Source: Lineus longissimus (lineage: Eukaryota > Nemertea > Pilidiophora > Heteronemertea > Lineidae). Taken from it: a stretch of 64,000 bases of DNA. The notes under the pieces are model-generated. The model saw nothing but the letters and a program-made list of their open reading frames with translations, was not told where the DNA came from and ran no database searches. This document shows positions 11,166 to 21,541 of this stretch, in pieces (the stretch's first letter is position 1; the number at the start of each line of letters is the position of its first letter). The stretch lies in the NCBI RefSeq assembly GCF_910592395.1, contig NC_088312.1:12464001-12528000 (forward strand), in the 5' to 3' direction. A program made the translations under genes and the position numbers.

Positions 11166-11462
11166 GGGGCGTAATTTTTTGGGGTTCATTTTTTTTAATG
11201 ATTCTTATGTGACATAGTACCCCTCAGCAAAGTTTCATGCTTTCTTGAAGAAGTGAACGATTTTTATGCTTAGCCGCTCTACTAAATTGAGGAATATACT
11301 CTCGAAGAATAAATTATCTTCTGTCTCACCCCTTCCCTGGGCCATCCAGACTATCTAATCAGGCCGTTTTCTTGCACGATACATGATTATTCCAGTGCAA
11401 GGGTTTAGTGGGGTCATATTGTAGACCCTGTTTGCAAGAGGAGATGACCACCTGGTCGGACA

Positions 11463-12167
11463 TTACACAAATTTGATTGTTAGTATGGATAAGCAGATTT
11501 AATTCAATAAAATATTCCATGTTTGAAAATCGACGACCAACTTCTGTTCAGGTGGCCAGTGTAACAGTTCATTTCAAAACGAGGCGGGTACTGTAGGTGA
11601 TTGCATTTAGCATCTACCGTGCGAAACCACTATTGGCCAGTCCCGGGCCACTCTCTGTAATGTAATCAAGAGAGTGGTTGAGTCACTCTAAGCTGAAATC
11701 GATCATATCCGTGTAATCATGAGACTTTTTGTGATTTTCTCTTTCAAAAATTCAAAAAAGTTTTTTATGGCGCTGTTCCTGTCTTCGGCCGAAAGATTTC
11801 TTCCTGAAACGAAGTGATTTTCAGTGATTTATGCGCACTATTTTTCGAAGCGAATGGAAAACTGACGTATGATAAAGTCTCTTCGTGTAGACGATGATTT
11901 GTAGCGAGGTGATTTTTGGCCTGAAAAGGTTTTAATCGGCTCAAAACAGAAATAAATATTCACCTTTCTAATGCTAAACAGGGTAAATCGCAGACTCGAC
12001 GATTTGTAGGAGATCGCCACATTTACGGCATTTTTTTCAAGCATTCTTGCTGCGAACGGTTGTAATGTACATCATACATGCAACATGTATGCAACACATG
12101 TGCAATGGAGGCCAATACTGCAGAATGAACATGCTTGAATCAGTAGTATCAGTGTGGCAGACATGAG
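11463..12167. other. Unannotated spacer
   Basis: I see no coding potential, recognisable element ends or array here. Homology with the second duplicate stops at its left edge. Confidence 0.4.
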
Positions 12168-12173
12168 AGAGTC

Positions 12174-13751
12174 TATGGGCGGTTATTACCGCAAATAAAG
12201 ACAAACCAAAGCAAAGACACTTGTGTAGCATATCAAGGACACGTAGATTGATACTCCCATGTGTGCCACATCAAAGACATCTGGAATGCATGTTTTGTTT
12301 TTGTTTGATACAGCATAGATACAACTAGACCGCAACCTCTCTGGGATAGACAGTTGTTTTCATGAGCCATACACAGCACAGATAAGACAGGACCGCAATC
12401 TCTCTAGATCATACACCACGTCAAAGATAACGATGCGAAGTCAACAGACGGCGCCACCGTCTTGGGAAAAGTAAAAACGACATCGACAACTTCAGGTTTT
12501 TGTTTATATAAGTGACTGGCGGGAAAATGCACATGTGTTGTTATGTCACTATTGCATCTATTCGTAGAGTTATTCGCCACCTCTCTCCCCATTATTCCAA
12601 CAATTTGTTGAAGGAGGTTGACACAGTTTTCTAACTTATCTCTATCCATGGTTATGATATACTAGTATGATTAATGATGTTGAAAAGAAAGGGGATCTCA
12701 AAATACGACAGTCTACTACGAATAGATGCAATAGTGACATAACAACACATGTGCATTTTCCCGCTAGTCGCTTATATCAACAAAAACCTGAAGTTGTCGA
12801 TGTCGTTTTTACTTTTCCCAAGACGGTGGCGCCGTCTGTTGACTTCGCATCGTTATCTTTGACGTGGTGTATGGTCCAGAGAGGTATTGCGGTCATGTCT
12901 TATCTGTGCTGTGTATGCCGCTTTAAACAAAAACAAAACATGCATTCCAGATGTCTTTGATGTGGCACACATAGGAGTATCAATCTACGTGTCCTTGATA
13001 TGCTTGTGGTAGTTTAAGTCAATAAGAAATGAAGGCTTTCTTTCGTTTAAAATTTTGTTCACATTCGCGTTACAAAGGGCACCACAGAGCACGTAAAAAC
13101 TGAAAAGATAAAAATACCGACACTAAATACACTGGAGACAGATTGTGACTTTGTGTCACAAATGACTGGTTGTGACATTCTTTTCTAAAAAGGACCAGTT
13201 GTGACTTCATCTTTTACCAAGGACAGAGGACAGACATTGACTATCAGCAGTAGTACTAAGCTGCTGTCATTTTACATTAGTACAGACTCAGAATAGCTTT
13301 GAAACTTCACTAAATTGAACACTAGTTTCATTAGCTAAATTACCCTTAACGGTGGCGCCGTCTATTAATGAACTCTCACTTCACACACGCCACGCGCACT
13401 GAAGAACGTGTCAATAAAACACTCGTCTCGGGCCAATTAAAAAGGCCCTGTACAGTAACAGTGCAACCTAAAGAGTATATACTATCATTACTTTTAGTTA
13501 CCTCTATCCCAGCCTTATCTCTTTCTTATTTTTGTAATAATACATGATTGAAGTTCGAAGGTGTCTAAAATTGTAAGCGCCACGGTGGGCGGAAATGGCA
13601 AATGCGCATGCTCGCTAATTAGTCTGCGCGAAAACAACAAGGGGCGCCAAATTTGAAATACTAAATGATTAACATAAATCTCTGACCGTCACAATGCTAC
13701 ACAAGTGTCTTTGCTTTGGTTTGTCTTTATTTGCGGTAATAACCGCCCATA
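12174..13751. mobile_element. Foldback DNA element A, TATGGG termini, 6-bp duplication AGAGTC
   Basis: The ends are inverted repeats of more than 50 bp: TATGGGCGGTTATTACCGC onward at 12174, and its complement ending at 13751. The 6-bp direct repeat AGAGTC flanks it (12168-12173 and 13752-13757). No transposase is present. Inside lies a second inverted repeat (see 12418-12870). It shares termini type and target length with 20257-20912 and 22989-24022. Confidence 0.85.
12418..12870. repeat. Internal long inverted repeat of element A
   Basis: The arm starting near 12418 (about 150 bp) is complementary to an arm ending near 12870, with about 140 bases between. Both arms read as the same short peptide on opposite strands, a palindrome signature and not a gene. 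Weaker complementarity extends outward to about 12230 and 13005. A transcript through this would fold into a long double-stranded hairpin. Confidence 0.85.
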
Positions 13752-13757
13752 AGAGTC

Positions 13758-14150
13758 CTTTGCTCGCATTTTATGCGTGGAGCGCTGCAAACCCAGAGCG
13801 ATAGTTTCTTTGTGTCACCCGGACAATAACGAATCGGCCAACACAAGTGCGCAACGATATGAATGAATTTTCCTTATCCAAGGTGTTGTGACGTCACGCT
13901 GGCACGCGAGTCCCACATTTCCTTGCATTCTGTTTTTGGAAGCCGCCCGGAACGGTCGTTCAAGCCCATTGCTTGAGGAGGGCTTCTTTGTGTGCATGTC
14001 TGGAGGGCAGCCTGGTGCAGACTTTCGGCGTAGTCTGTACATGTTGTCCCGGGCATGTATGCATGGAAATGCCTCTCTCGCATTGTGTTTCGGGTGGTAT
14101 TTTCGAAGCAGAATGTGGTTCAGCTGGAGGCTCTTCTACACGGAGAGTTT
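13758..14150. other. Unannotated spacer before the palindrome array
   Basis: There are overlapping short open frames but none with a recognisable domain. It may belong to the 5' non-coding part of the downstream retroelement. Confidence 0.35.
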
Positions 14151-14535
14151 ACCGGCTAACCCGTCTATCCAGGGGATAGACAGACTGTCCGGTGGGCCAG
14201 TCACCCGTCCGTGGGGACGGAACCGTGCCGGCGGGCCGGTTAGTCTATCCGGGGGATAGACAGATTGTCAAGGGACAGTCACCCGTCCGTGGGGACGGAA
14301 CCGTGCCGGCGGGCCGGTTAGTCTATCCGGGGGATAGACAGTCTATCCGGGGGATAGACAGACTGTCCAGGGACAGTTACCCGTCCGTGGGGATGGAACC
14401 GTGCTGGCGAGCCGGTTAGTCTATGCGGGGATAGACAGACTGTCCAGGGGACAGTACCCGTTCGTGGGGACGGAAATCTACCGGGGGGCCGGTTAGTCTA
14501 TCCGGGAGATAGACAGACTGTCCAGGGAACATGGT
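14151..14535. repeat. 78-bp tandem array built of four different palindromes
   Basis: About four and a half units repeat with a 78-bp period; one unit is 98 bp because its first hairpin (20 bp) is doubled at 14321-14360. Each unit holds in order GTCTATCCGGGGGATAGAC, CTGTCCAGGGACAG, CCGTCCGTGGGGACGG and GCCGGCGGGCCGG, each a short stem with a 1-5 base loop. Divergent units keep the stems. It sits upstream of the tyrosine-recombinase retroelement and may be part of its left end. Confidence 0.88.
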
Positions 14536-15113
14536 ACTACTTAAATATTGGTTCTGACCTAGTACATGTACAGTACGTTCATCCACTAGAAGATTGGGTT
14601 TAATATCAGGTGCGGAATTATCGCAATGAATCTTTGGTGAGGTTATCAAGGGCCTGCTCTAGGAAGCTGGTTGGGATTCCGGTGGCTCAGTCTAGAGGGA
14701 GGGCGTTCTTTTCTTTTCCACGGGGAGTAATGGTTATACGGTGGTACTGGAAACTCGTGCGGAACCTCCCTAATGGCTTTAGTTGGGCTTAGCTTAGACG
14801 TACATTGAGGTGTGGCCAGTCACGCTCGCAAGCGTTTTTTCATAGTGTCTTCATGGTCAACAAAGGTCGCAGACAAAGGCGAGGCAGGTCTCCAGCATAT
14901 TTAGCCCTCAATTGGAGATTAAGGCGTAAACTCTATACAAATACAATAAACCTGGTGATGACAGGGACGTAACAGAGTGCGTAATATGAGCAAGTGTTAC
15001 ATGTAGTGCTTGAACGCTCAGGCCGTGTGTCAGAGGTTACGATCTGATTACCCAACTAGGACCATCAACCCTATTGGAAAGGGCGTTCCGAATGCGGCGA
15101 AGGCACTTCTGGT
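14536..15113. other. Probable 5' non-coding region of the retroelement
   Basis: No supported coding region. The position between the palindrome array and the first retroelement-like frame suggests untranslated leader; no repeat of this sequence was found on the 3' side. Confidence 0.3.
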
Positions 15114-15491
15114 TTGGCACGCACCAGTAGCACTCTTACGAGAATTTTCTTTTTTATCACGGAAATGGCGAAAACATGGCTCAGAGAGGGTCATTCCCTT
15201 AAAGGGAGAGATTTCCTCCCTATTTTTGATCGTTTGCGAGAGCTGCCCGAGGACTTGGACGTTGCCGATATGGCAAGCCCGTCAAGAAAGTACCCCCTGG
15301 CATCATATTCTGCAGAGGACTTGAACACTGAAGTCAAAAGAGTTATGGGCCACGAGATGAAGGTAGGTAAAGAATATATGCCTCTAGCAAATGAGGGCCG
15401 CAACTGTCGTTGGTTCTCTCCGACGCATAGAGGCCGACAGCCGGTGGTACAGACAGGAGGGCCTTTCGAGGTCGCGTCGGCAACATATTGA
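15114..15491 (+). pseudogene. Possible gag-like remnant
   Basis: 125 codons in the position of gag, with no diagnostic motif. The following polymerase frame lies in the same phase beyond two stops (15489-15491 and 15516-15518), so the two may once have been continuous. Confidence 0.3.
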
Positions 15492-15518
15492 GTCCAGCGA
15501 ATAATTATAGTCGTTTGA

Positions 15519-16652
15519 CATTCTCAGAAAGAACGCAACGCCGGTTTTGACCCAGAAAAGGCACTTCGTGAACGTAGAGCGACCCGATTCATAGACTGGG
15601 AAGGCAACCCCCTCGACGCGAAACCCTCGTATTCTTTGAAGCACACGTGGGATTGGGAAGGTTATCAATGGGAGGACAGGCTATCACGGCTACCATTCCG
15701 AGACGATAAAAATTTTACGACAGGTCAGGTCCATAGCGAGCCGGCTAATTGGTTATGGTTACTGGATCACAATAGCAACCCCGATGGTCTCATGGTAAAA
15801 GACTGGATACTCAACAAGGTCAATGTCCATGATTTCTTTCAACATTTTAAGGGCAATTTTGCGGGAAAGCACTTTGACTCGGTCTTACCTCCTCGAGTGG
15901 TACTCCCAAATTTCAAGAATTGTGAGTTGTATGCTGACGAAATCGCCAGGCAGCTCGAAGAAGGGATAAGAAATGGCTCCCTAGAAATTGTGGGAAAGGT
16001 GGGGGAAGTTGAACCTCCTCACCTGGTCATGCTTTTAGTTATGGTCAAAGGTTCTAGGAAAAGTAGGCTCTGTCATGACGAGCGTCTGCTCAACCTTTTT
16101 ATGAAACACATGTCTTTTTCTTTGGAAGGCTTGCCCATTATTCCTAGCCTCCTCGAGCCTGGCGATTTCGTTGCTTCATCCGACAAAAAGTCGGCCTATA
16201 TGGGTATTTCACTGACAGAAGATTCCAAGACCTATTTCGGTTTGGAATTCGGGGGCTGGTACCTTCAGTTCACCGTGTTGCCGTTCGGCTGGTCAGTCAG
16301 CCCGTTTGTGTACCAGAAAACGGGAATGCAAGTCACAGAATTCTTGAGGTCTCGGGGAATAATTACAACCCAGTATCTAGACGACCGTTTCTTAGGCCCA
16401 ATGGTAAGGAGGGGGGCAACGGCCATCCAGAGGACAGGCCTATCCATTTTCTTCAACGCAGCTACGCTTTTGGCACTGGGCTTTACAATTGAGCGTTTCA
16501 AATCATTATGGTTCCCTCGGCTATCCTTGAAACATTTAGGGATGATTATGCACACGGTTGGGGTGCATCCATTGGGGCGGAGCAGGTGGTTCATGATTAT
16601 TGGCTCGCACAAGATTCTAGGCCTATTCACCTCAAGGAAGCCGAAGCTGTGA
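15519..16652 (+). pseudogene. Reverse transcriptase, DIRS/Ngaro type
   Basis: The frame is open from 15519 with no ATG at its start. Motifs seen: SRLCHDERLLN (fingers), SSDKKSAYMGISL with the first catalytic Asp, LQFTVLPFGWSVSPF, and YLDDRFLG with the YxDD pair. All three catalytic aspartates are present. After ERFKSLWF the true frame shifts (about 16510-16540), and the usual connection domain of about 100-150 residues before RNase H is missing, implying an internal deletion. Confidence 0.82.
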
Positions 16653-17348
16653 TAAAGAACGTTACAGTCAGTGCCAGATCGGGTAAGAAACAGAAGGGTG
16701 GATGTCCAGGTGGATAATTCCGCTGTGGTCTTTGCATGGGAAAGATCGGGGGCGAAGGATCTTCGGTTAGTGTCAATGATGAAGGAACTATTCCGGTTGG
16801 TTTCCGAGTTAAACTGTGACTTGAAGTTAATTTACATCCCGTCAGAGCGCAATCCGGCGGACGAGCCATCCAGGGTTTTGTCCTCAGCAGACTCGCGGCT
16901 TAGGGGATCCACCTGGGCAAAACTAGAGGAGTTATTTGGTCCCCATTCTTTCGATTTAATGGCCCTAGACTCTAATGCCATGTTGAACTCCAGTGGGCAA
17001 CCCCTCAGACACTATTCTCCCTGGCCTCTCCCGGGGGCGTCAGGTGTGAACTTGTTTGCCCAGACCTTGTTACCAGCGGAAAATTACTACTGCTTCCCGC
17101 CTTTGGTCATGACGCCGAGTGTGGTGTCTTTCTTATTGCACGAATGCTCACGCCCTCTGAAAGTGACCCTCGTAGTCGCTAAACAGTCGCCACTGCCGGC
17201 GTGGTGGCCTCAGGTCGTTGGTAAAACGCAAATGGTTTTGTTGGGGATGCAAGGGGACATAACCGTTGTGGAAACTTCGTCTAAGCTGGGATATATACCG
17301 TCGGGTTTGAAGTTGCCCCTGTATGCCGCTCGTCTTATTTTGTCATAG
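16508..17348 (+). pseudogene. RNase H and following domain, frameshifted
   Basis: The first half is in the frame of 16508-16717 (YAHGWGAS, HLKEAEAV) and the second in that of 16671-17348 (VDVQVDNSAVVF, NPADEPSR). Together they give the acidic residues of RNase H, but a frameshift near 16690 separates them. A domain common after RNase H in DIRS-type elements follows (FDLMALDSNAML, YYCFPPLVM). No methyltransferase motif is evident. Confidence 0.75.
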
Positions 17349-17437
17349 TGGTTCTACCGAGTTTAGTGTTCAGATAATAGTAGTCAGTCTTAGTTGCTTT
17401 TGTTATACTCTTTCAGGGCAAGGGGGCTACTGGCCCG

Positions 17438-18628
17438 GTGCCGGATTTCTTCGCCCTGCGTGGCAGGGTGCGGGAGTTGATGGAAGCAAACCATGCCTCT
17501 GCCTACCAGAGGAAGAAATCAAAGTTGGAATGCGAGTTGGAGCAATTTTTAGGTCACCTGGGTAAAGCAATAGTAGATTGTGGGCCGGAAGAGATTTGCA
17601 TGTTCCTGGTTTGTAAAGATAAGGCGGGTAAAACTCCTGTGCATTACAGGGATTGCTCGGCAATCGGTGATAGGAAACCGGTTTGCGGCTGCCCGCGTAA
17701 ATTAGCTTTTGGGACTGTGCTAAACAAAGTTTCCCAGCTAAAAGCGATATTCACTGAGAAGGGCGTTATGTCCTTCTGGCAGGGGCCCGGGGGTAACCCG
17801 GTCGACTCCACCATGGTTAAGATTTTTGTGAAGCAGATCCAGATAGAGCAAAGCTTGGGTCACGTGGTGCAGAAGCAAGCTAAGCCTTTGTTTCTATCCA
17901 AATTAGTCATTATTGCCTCGTATATTGACAGGCATTTGCAGCAGTCAGCAAGCGCTACCCATAGATTTGTCTTGGCGCGTGACCAGGCCGTTTTCAAGCT
18001 TTTGTTCTTTGGCGGAGACCGTGCGCATGACTTGGGCCTCATGTTATTCCAGGAGCTGAGGGGCCTTCCTGGTGGAAGAGGTTACGTAATAAAGCATACT
18101 TGGGGTAAAACCCACAGGGTCAACAAACCTAATGTTTTCACCATATTCAGGAATCCAGATAGGTTAATCTGTCCGGTAAGGGCTTTAGAAACGTACCTGG
18201 CAACCGCTCGGGAGCTAGGTATAAGCCTAGATGCGGGGTTTTTGTTCAGAGCAGTGAAGCAGGACTCTGTTAGGAATAGCCCGTTAGAATACCAGACGAT
18301 TTATTGTCGTCTCCGCTCCTATTTGGTCACTTTAGGCATCGACGAAGGAGAAACGCCTCACAGTCTGAGGGGAGCGTGTGCAATTTCTCTCAGGTCTCTA
18401 GTCCCAAATGTTACGGGAGATGCCGGCGCCCAAAATCATCAACAATTACTGATGAAACATGTTGGATGGGCGTCGGCGTCTAGTGCAAACCATTATTCCC
18501 GGGAGGATAAACTTGGGCAGGCTGCGGTAGCTTCAAGGGCGCTAGCCACTCCGTCATCCCATCTCGCGTGGTCCAATATTGAAGAACAGTATTTTGATGA
18601 GTCTAATTTGCCTAAATGTAATCTGTAA
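17438..18628 (+). CDS. Tyrosine recombinase of the retroelement, intact frame
   Basis: 396 residues. After a Cys/His-containing N-terminal part (DCSAIGDRKPVCGCP) comes the catalytic core with the expected residues: Arg in GGDRAHDLG, HSLRGACAI as the HxxR box, HVGW, and the Tyr nucleophile in ANHYSR. It would cut and rejoin a circular DNA copy of the element. It is the only undamaged frame of the element. Start ATG 17438 is chosen as the first in frame; a slightly upstream start is possible. Confidence 0.85.
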   Translation: MPDFFALRGRVRELMEANHASAYQRKKSKLECELEQFLGHLGKAIVDCGPEEICMFLVCKDKAGKTPVHYRDCSAIGDRKPVCGCPRKLAFGTVLNKVSQLKAIFTEKGVMSFWQGPGGNPVDSTMVKIFVKQIQIEQSLGHVVQKQAKPLFLSKLVIIASYIDRHLQQSASATHRFVLARDQAVFKLLFFGGDRAHDLGLMLFQELRGLPGGRGYVIKHTWGKTHRVNKPNVFTIFRNPDRLICPVRALETYLATARELGISLDAGFLFRAVKQDSVRNSPLEYQTIYCRLRSYLVTLGIDEGETPHSLRGACAISLRSLVPNVTGDAGAQNHQQLLMKHVGWASASSANHYSREDKLGQAAVASRALATPSSHLAWSNIEEQYFDESNLPKCNL

Positions 18629-19872
18629 CTATGGTGATTGGCGGCTTCATTATGATTTATAGCAGGTGTAATATTTCCTCCTTTAAAGACTTACGCTATT
18701 TCGAAACAATTGCGGTCTGGACGCAATGTCGTCATTATACGTAAGAATTTGTTGAAACGTAGTAATATTGTCGTCCGTAGATCAGCGGACACAGTGGTAT
18801 CACTGAAAGCCTGAGTTAGTACGTACTTCAGCGATCGAGAATTGCCGAATTCAGGGACAATTTCGAACTTTTACGAAATGCGTATTCTTTTAACGGTGGT
18901 CGTGAAGGGGGTGTAGAATGGTGGTATGCAGGAGATTTATAGCTGTAATGGTAACATGTAATATAAAGGTATGCACCAAATATTTCAATAGTTAATAAAG
19001 GTACGGTTTCACCTTAGCTTCTTAGTTCTTGGTTTCTTGTATCTCAGCGGCAGGTACGGGTGGTAACAAAATTAATGCACTCCTAGGTGGAGATACAAGC
19101 ACTTGTTTCAGTCACGTCCGTAGTGGAGGATCGCTTTCACGCGCTGGGGTAGGTCTGTAGGTTTGGGATTTTTAGTAAGGGGAATCTACAGACCTCCCCC
19201 CGCGGTCTGGGGTGCCCAGTGCCTCGTGCTCCAAGGCAGCATCGTCACGAGCTCGGAGTGGGAGTTTTTCATTCCCATATCTTGATACCAACGGAACGTG
19301 CGCGTGAGGTCTTGACACCTTGGATACTTACTCATACAAATCGTGATCTAGGTCAATAGGTCTCCATTATTGTTCGACAGTCTATTCACAACAACACTGC
19401 TTTCGCTTTATCGGCGTGCTATGAAAACCTCATGTGCAGACCAGCATATAACCGTTATGCACTTAGGTTTTACTCACGAACCAGGCCCACATCATCACTG
19501 GTAAGCATTGTTTTAAGCTTTGGCCAAATCCAATTCCAGTAGACCTCCTAGCCTCACACAAATACCATCGAACTGTTGTCACCCTTGGGTCTCAATATAT
19601 GCATACCCGCCCTCCCCCACCCCAAATGCAGTCCCCGTTCGTTCTGTATTCGGTGCATCCACTCCCTGATAACAATTCCGTATCCATGCCGGTACGTTCC
19701 CAGTGTTTCTATTTCTATGTACATCCCACGTATCCATACACATGACAGACCAAGGGGGCATACACAGTAAAATCACCTGTTATTGTGTCGCTAAGAAACA
19801 TATTCTGACACGTTTTCCTCGGTGTCCCCTCGCAGGTACTATGTTTCAGGTTTATTCTCTTGGTGAATTACC
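18629..19872. other. 3' part of retroelement and spacer
   Basis: No gene seen. AATAAA at about 18993-18998 could end the retroelement transcript. A short inverted repeat (AGGTCTGTAG at 19151-19160, complement at 19186-19195) may mark an element edge; this is speculative. Confidence 0.35.
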
Positions 19873-19973
19873 ATGGCACCCCTTTCAGAGGGTGCTACTG
19901 GTCTTGGTGCGACAAGTAACCATTCTGTCACACCAGGCGCATCATCTGAACCCGCCTCTGAAAGGGGTGCCAT
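19873..19973. repeat. Hairpin with perfect 19-bp arms
   Basis: ATGGCACCCCTTTCAGAGG (19873-19891) is exactly complementary to 19955-19973, with a 63-base loop. No coding content or target duplication was recognised. Confidence 0.8.
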
Positions 19974-20081
19974 AGAAATTGATAATACACGTTAATCATG
20001 CTTACGTACGACACTCAGAAGTATTAAGGAAGCAGGAAGGGGTGGGCGTGTGTGGTTTCTGAGTGTGAAGAGCTATAGGGG

Positions 20082-20134
20082 TGTCTGTTGACTGTAGGCG
20101 TGCCTAGTCTCTCTTAATGCACAGTCAACAGACA
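20082..20134. repeat. Hairpin with perfect 14-bp arms
   Basis: TGTCTGTTGACTGT (20082-20095) is complementary to 20121-20134 with a 25-base loop. It lies close to, but outside, the foldback element at 20257. Confidence 0.75.
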
Positions 20135-20256
20135 TGTGGTTTCAGTATTAGGTCTTTCATGCTAGTAATGTGAAAATGTGACCAGAATAAGTGGCGAATG
20201 CTGAAAGCATTGAAAAAGAAGTAATTTTGTTATTGTTGAGGTACTCGGATGTTTAT

Positions 20257-20912
20257 TATGGGCCGTGAAAACCGCTTTTTCTATAAACCCAAGGAACGGC
20301 AGCTAAAACAAACATGGCGCCAGTACTTTTGCTGGACGCATACTAAGATCGTTTTCTGGTGATAATTATTCAAAAACTAGGTTTGCAAACTCCACCAAAC
20401 TTCTAAATCTTGTTTATTGAAAGTGTTTTAGGAGCTTGAAAACATTTTTAACCATATACACCCTATTATTTCGCGTTGGACGCCACTGGTCGCCACTGGA
20501 CGCTAAATAGGATGAGCCATCTCGAGCGCCACCCAACGTCTGGTTTTTTATACGACCGCGTTCTTCGACGTCCTCTTTCACAAAAACATGTGAGGGAAGT
20601 TTGCGCGAGCGCCACCCAACGTCTGTTTTGATATACGACCGCGTTCTTCGACGTCCTCTTTCACAAAAACATGTGAGGGAAGTTTGCGCGAGCGCCACCC
20701 AACGTCTGTTTTGATATACGACCGCGTTCTTCGACGTCCTCTTTCACAAAAACATGTGAGGGAAGTTTGCGCGAGCGCCACCCTACGTCTGTTTTGATAT
20801 CCGACCGCGTTCTTCGACGTCCTCTTTCACAAAAACATGCAAGACAAGTTTGCGCGAGCAACGACCGCTTACAATAACATGTACAGGTTTTTTGCGGTTT
20901 TCACGGCCCATA
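20257..20912. mobile_element. Element B: TATGGG termini, 6-bp duplication GTTTAT, minisatellite core
   Basis: The 19-bp terminus TATGGGCCGTGAAAACCGC at 20257 has its perfect complement ending at 20912. GTTTAT directly flanks both ends (20251-20256, 20913-20918). The interior is mostly the 83-bp tandem repeat. There is no transposase. MITEs with central tandem repeats are known in bivalves (pearl elements), but kinship is not shown. Confidence 0.87.
20520..20855. repeat. 83-bp minisatellite, about four copies
   Basis: GCGCCACCC recurs at 20526, 20609, 20692 and 20775, exactly 83 apart. Units are nearly identical in the middle and more divergent at the ends. Open frames through it are only a product of the repeat. 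Confidence 0.9.
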
Positions 20913-20984
20913 GTTTATTAGAGCCATGCCGTCCCGAGCTTCGCGCGATATGGACCATTCTGGATAAACTCAAGGAGAAAGGTA

Positions 20985-21262
20985 TGCTCATTAGCATAAT
21001 GTAATATGTTAAGAGCAAGCTCTAGTGAACTCACACAACTGTTTGACATGGGGGAGCACCCCCAAACCCCCGTCCTTCTGACATATTTAGCCAGTACATT
21101 GGGGGAAGCCCCCCCTCCCCATTGGACTCTAAAAATAGAATTCCTTGGAGACGCTGAACCACAAGGCCCCACAAAGAAATAGTCCCCGCCCGCCCCGGTA
21201 GCTGTCTCATATCTGCTGACAGAAGCAGCTCTTTGTGGTGAAATAATCATTGAATTTTCCAC
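20985..21262 (-). repeat. Dispersed repeat, inverted partner of 25268-25605
   Basis: The complement of this segment matches 25268-25605, including the blocks around GATATGAGACAGCTNCCGG, the G-rich runs and the TCAAANAGTTGTGTGAG end. The two are about 4 kb apart in opposite orientation. No function seen. Confidence 0.8.
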
Positions 21263-21319
21263 CTGCTAGCCTAGATAGGCCTATTTGTGTATGTTTCTTA
21301 AATTAAATGCATCTTGTCA

Positions 21320-21541
21320 TTAAAGGGGGACTATAGGCAGGAGCAGAGGGGCTAATTTGGCCATCTCAGGTGACTAATATACACAGTGAGGGCCGTCATG
21401 TCAGATTCACCACTAAATATATTCCTCGTACAAAGGTGAATCATTTCGACGTACTGTGAGATATGAGAGACTATTGGCCTATTGGCGACTGTGTGTAACT
21501 TTATCTTGCCTGCCTAGCTGCTGCCTATATTGTCCCTTTAA
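21320..21541. mobile_element. TTAA-flanked MITE, copy 1
   Basis: It begins TTAAAGGGGGACTATAGGCA and ends TGCCTATATTGTCCCTTTAA, inverted termini with TTAA at both outer ends. A second copy with about 85-90% identity is at 46412-46626; fragments lie near 49558 and 54333. TTAA targets are used by piggyBac- and Kolobok-type transposases. Confidence 0.8.

Larger units (their letters stand above)
6570..11462 (-). mobile_element. Decayed autonomous DNA transposon, Academ-like (tentative)
   Basis: Three consecutive minus-strand reading frames (10357-8927, 8871-8047, 8031-6625) make one ancestral protein of roughly 1,200 residues. Copy 2 of the duplication keeps both ends of this stretch but lacks 6919-11288, which is how an internally deleted transposon looks. 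The right limit is where homology with copy 2 ends (11462); the left limit is approximate and no terminal inverted repeat was identified. Academ elements are known to encode an XPG-like nuclease, and the last frame has an XPG-I/PIN-like motif. The superfamily is my inference. Confidence 0.6.
15114..19100 (+). mobile_element. Tyrosine-recombinase retroelement (DIRS/Ngaro type), damaged
   Basis: In order it has a possible gag remnant, reverse transcriptase, RNase H, and a separate tyrosine recombinase. This combination defines DIRS/Ngaro-type elements, which integrate by recombinase and leave no target duplication. Limits are approximate: the left could reach 14151, and the right is set after AATAAA at about 18993. 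I found no split direct repeats, so assignment between DIRS and Ngaro is open. Confidence 0.8.

Noticed and set aside
12404-12960. Two genes on opposite strands with the same peptide
   Set aside because: The shared peptide comes from palindromic arms, not from coding selection.
13888-14419. Proline/glycine-rich open frames over the palindrome array
   Set aside because: They reflect GC-rich repeat units and carry no domain.
14151-14535. CRISPR-like or rho-independent terminators
   Set aside because: No unique spacers, and the context is eukaryotic; the short stems are parts of a tandem repeat.
20520-20855. CRISPR-like array
   Set aside because: Whole 83-bp units repeat without unique spacers, in animal DNA.
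20414-20861. Repetitive open frames as a tandem-repeat protein
   Set aside because: They shift frame every 83-bp unit and lie inside an element with inverted ends; the frames are by-products of the repeat.
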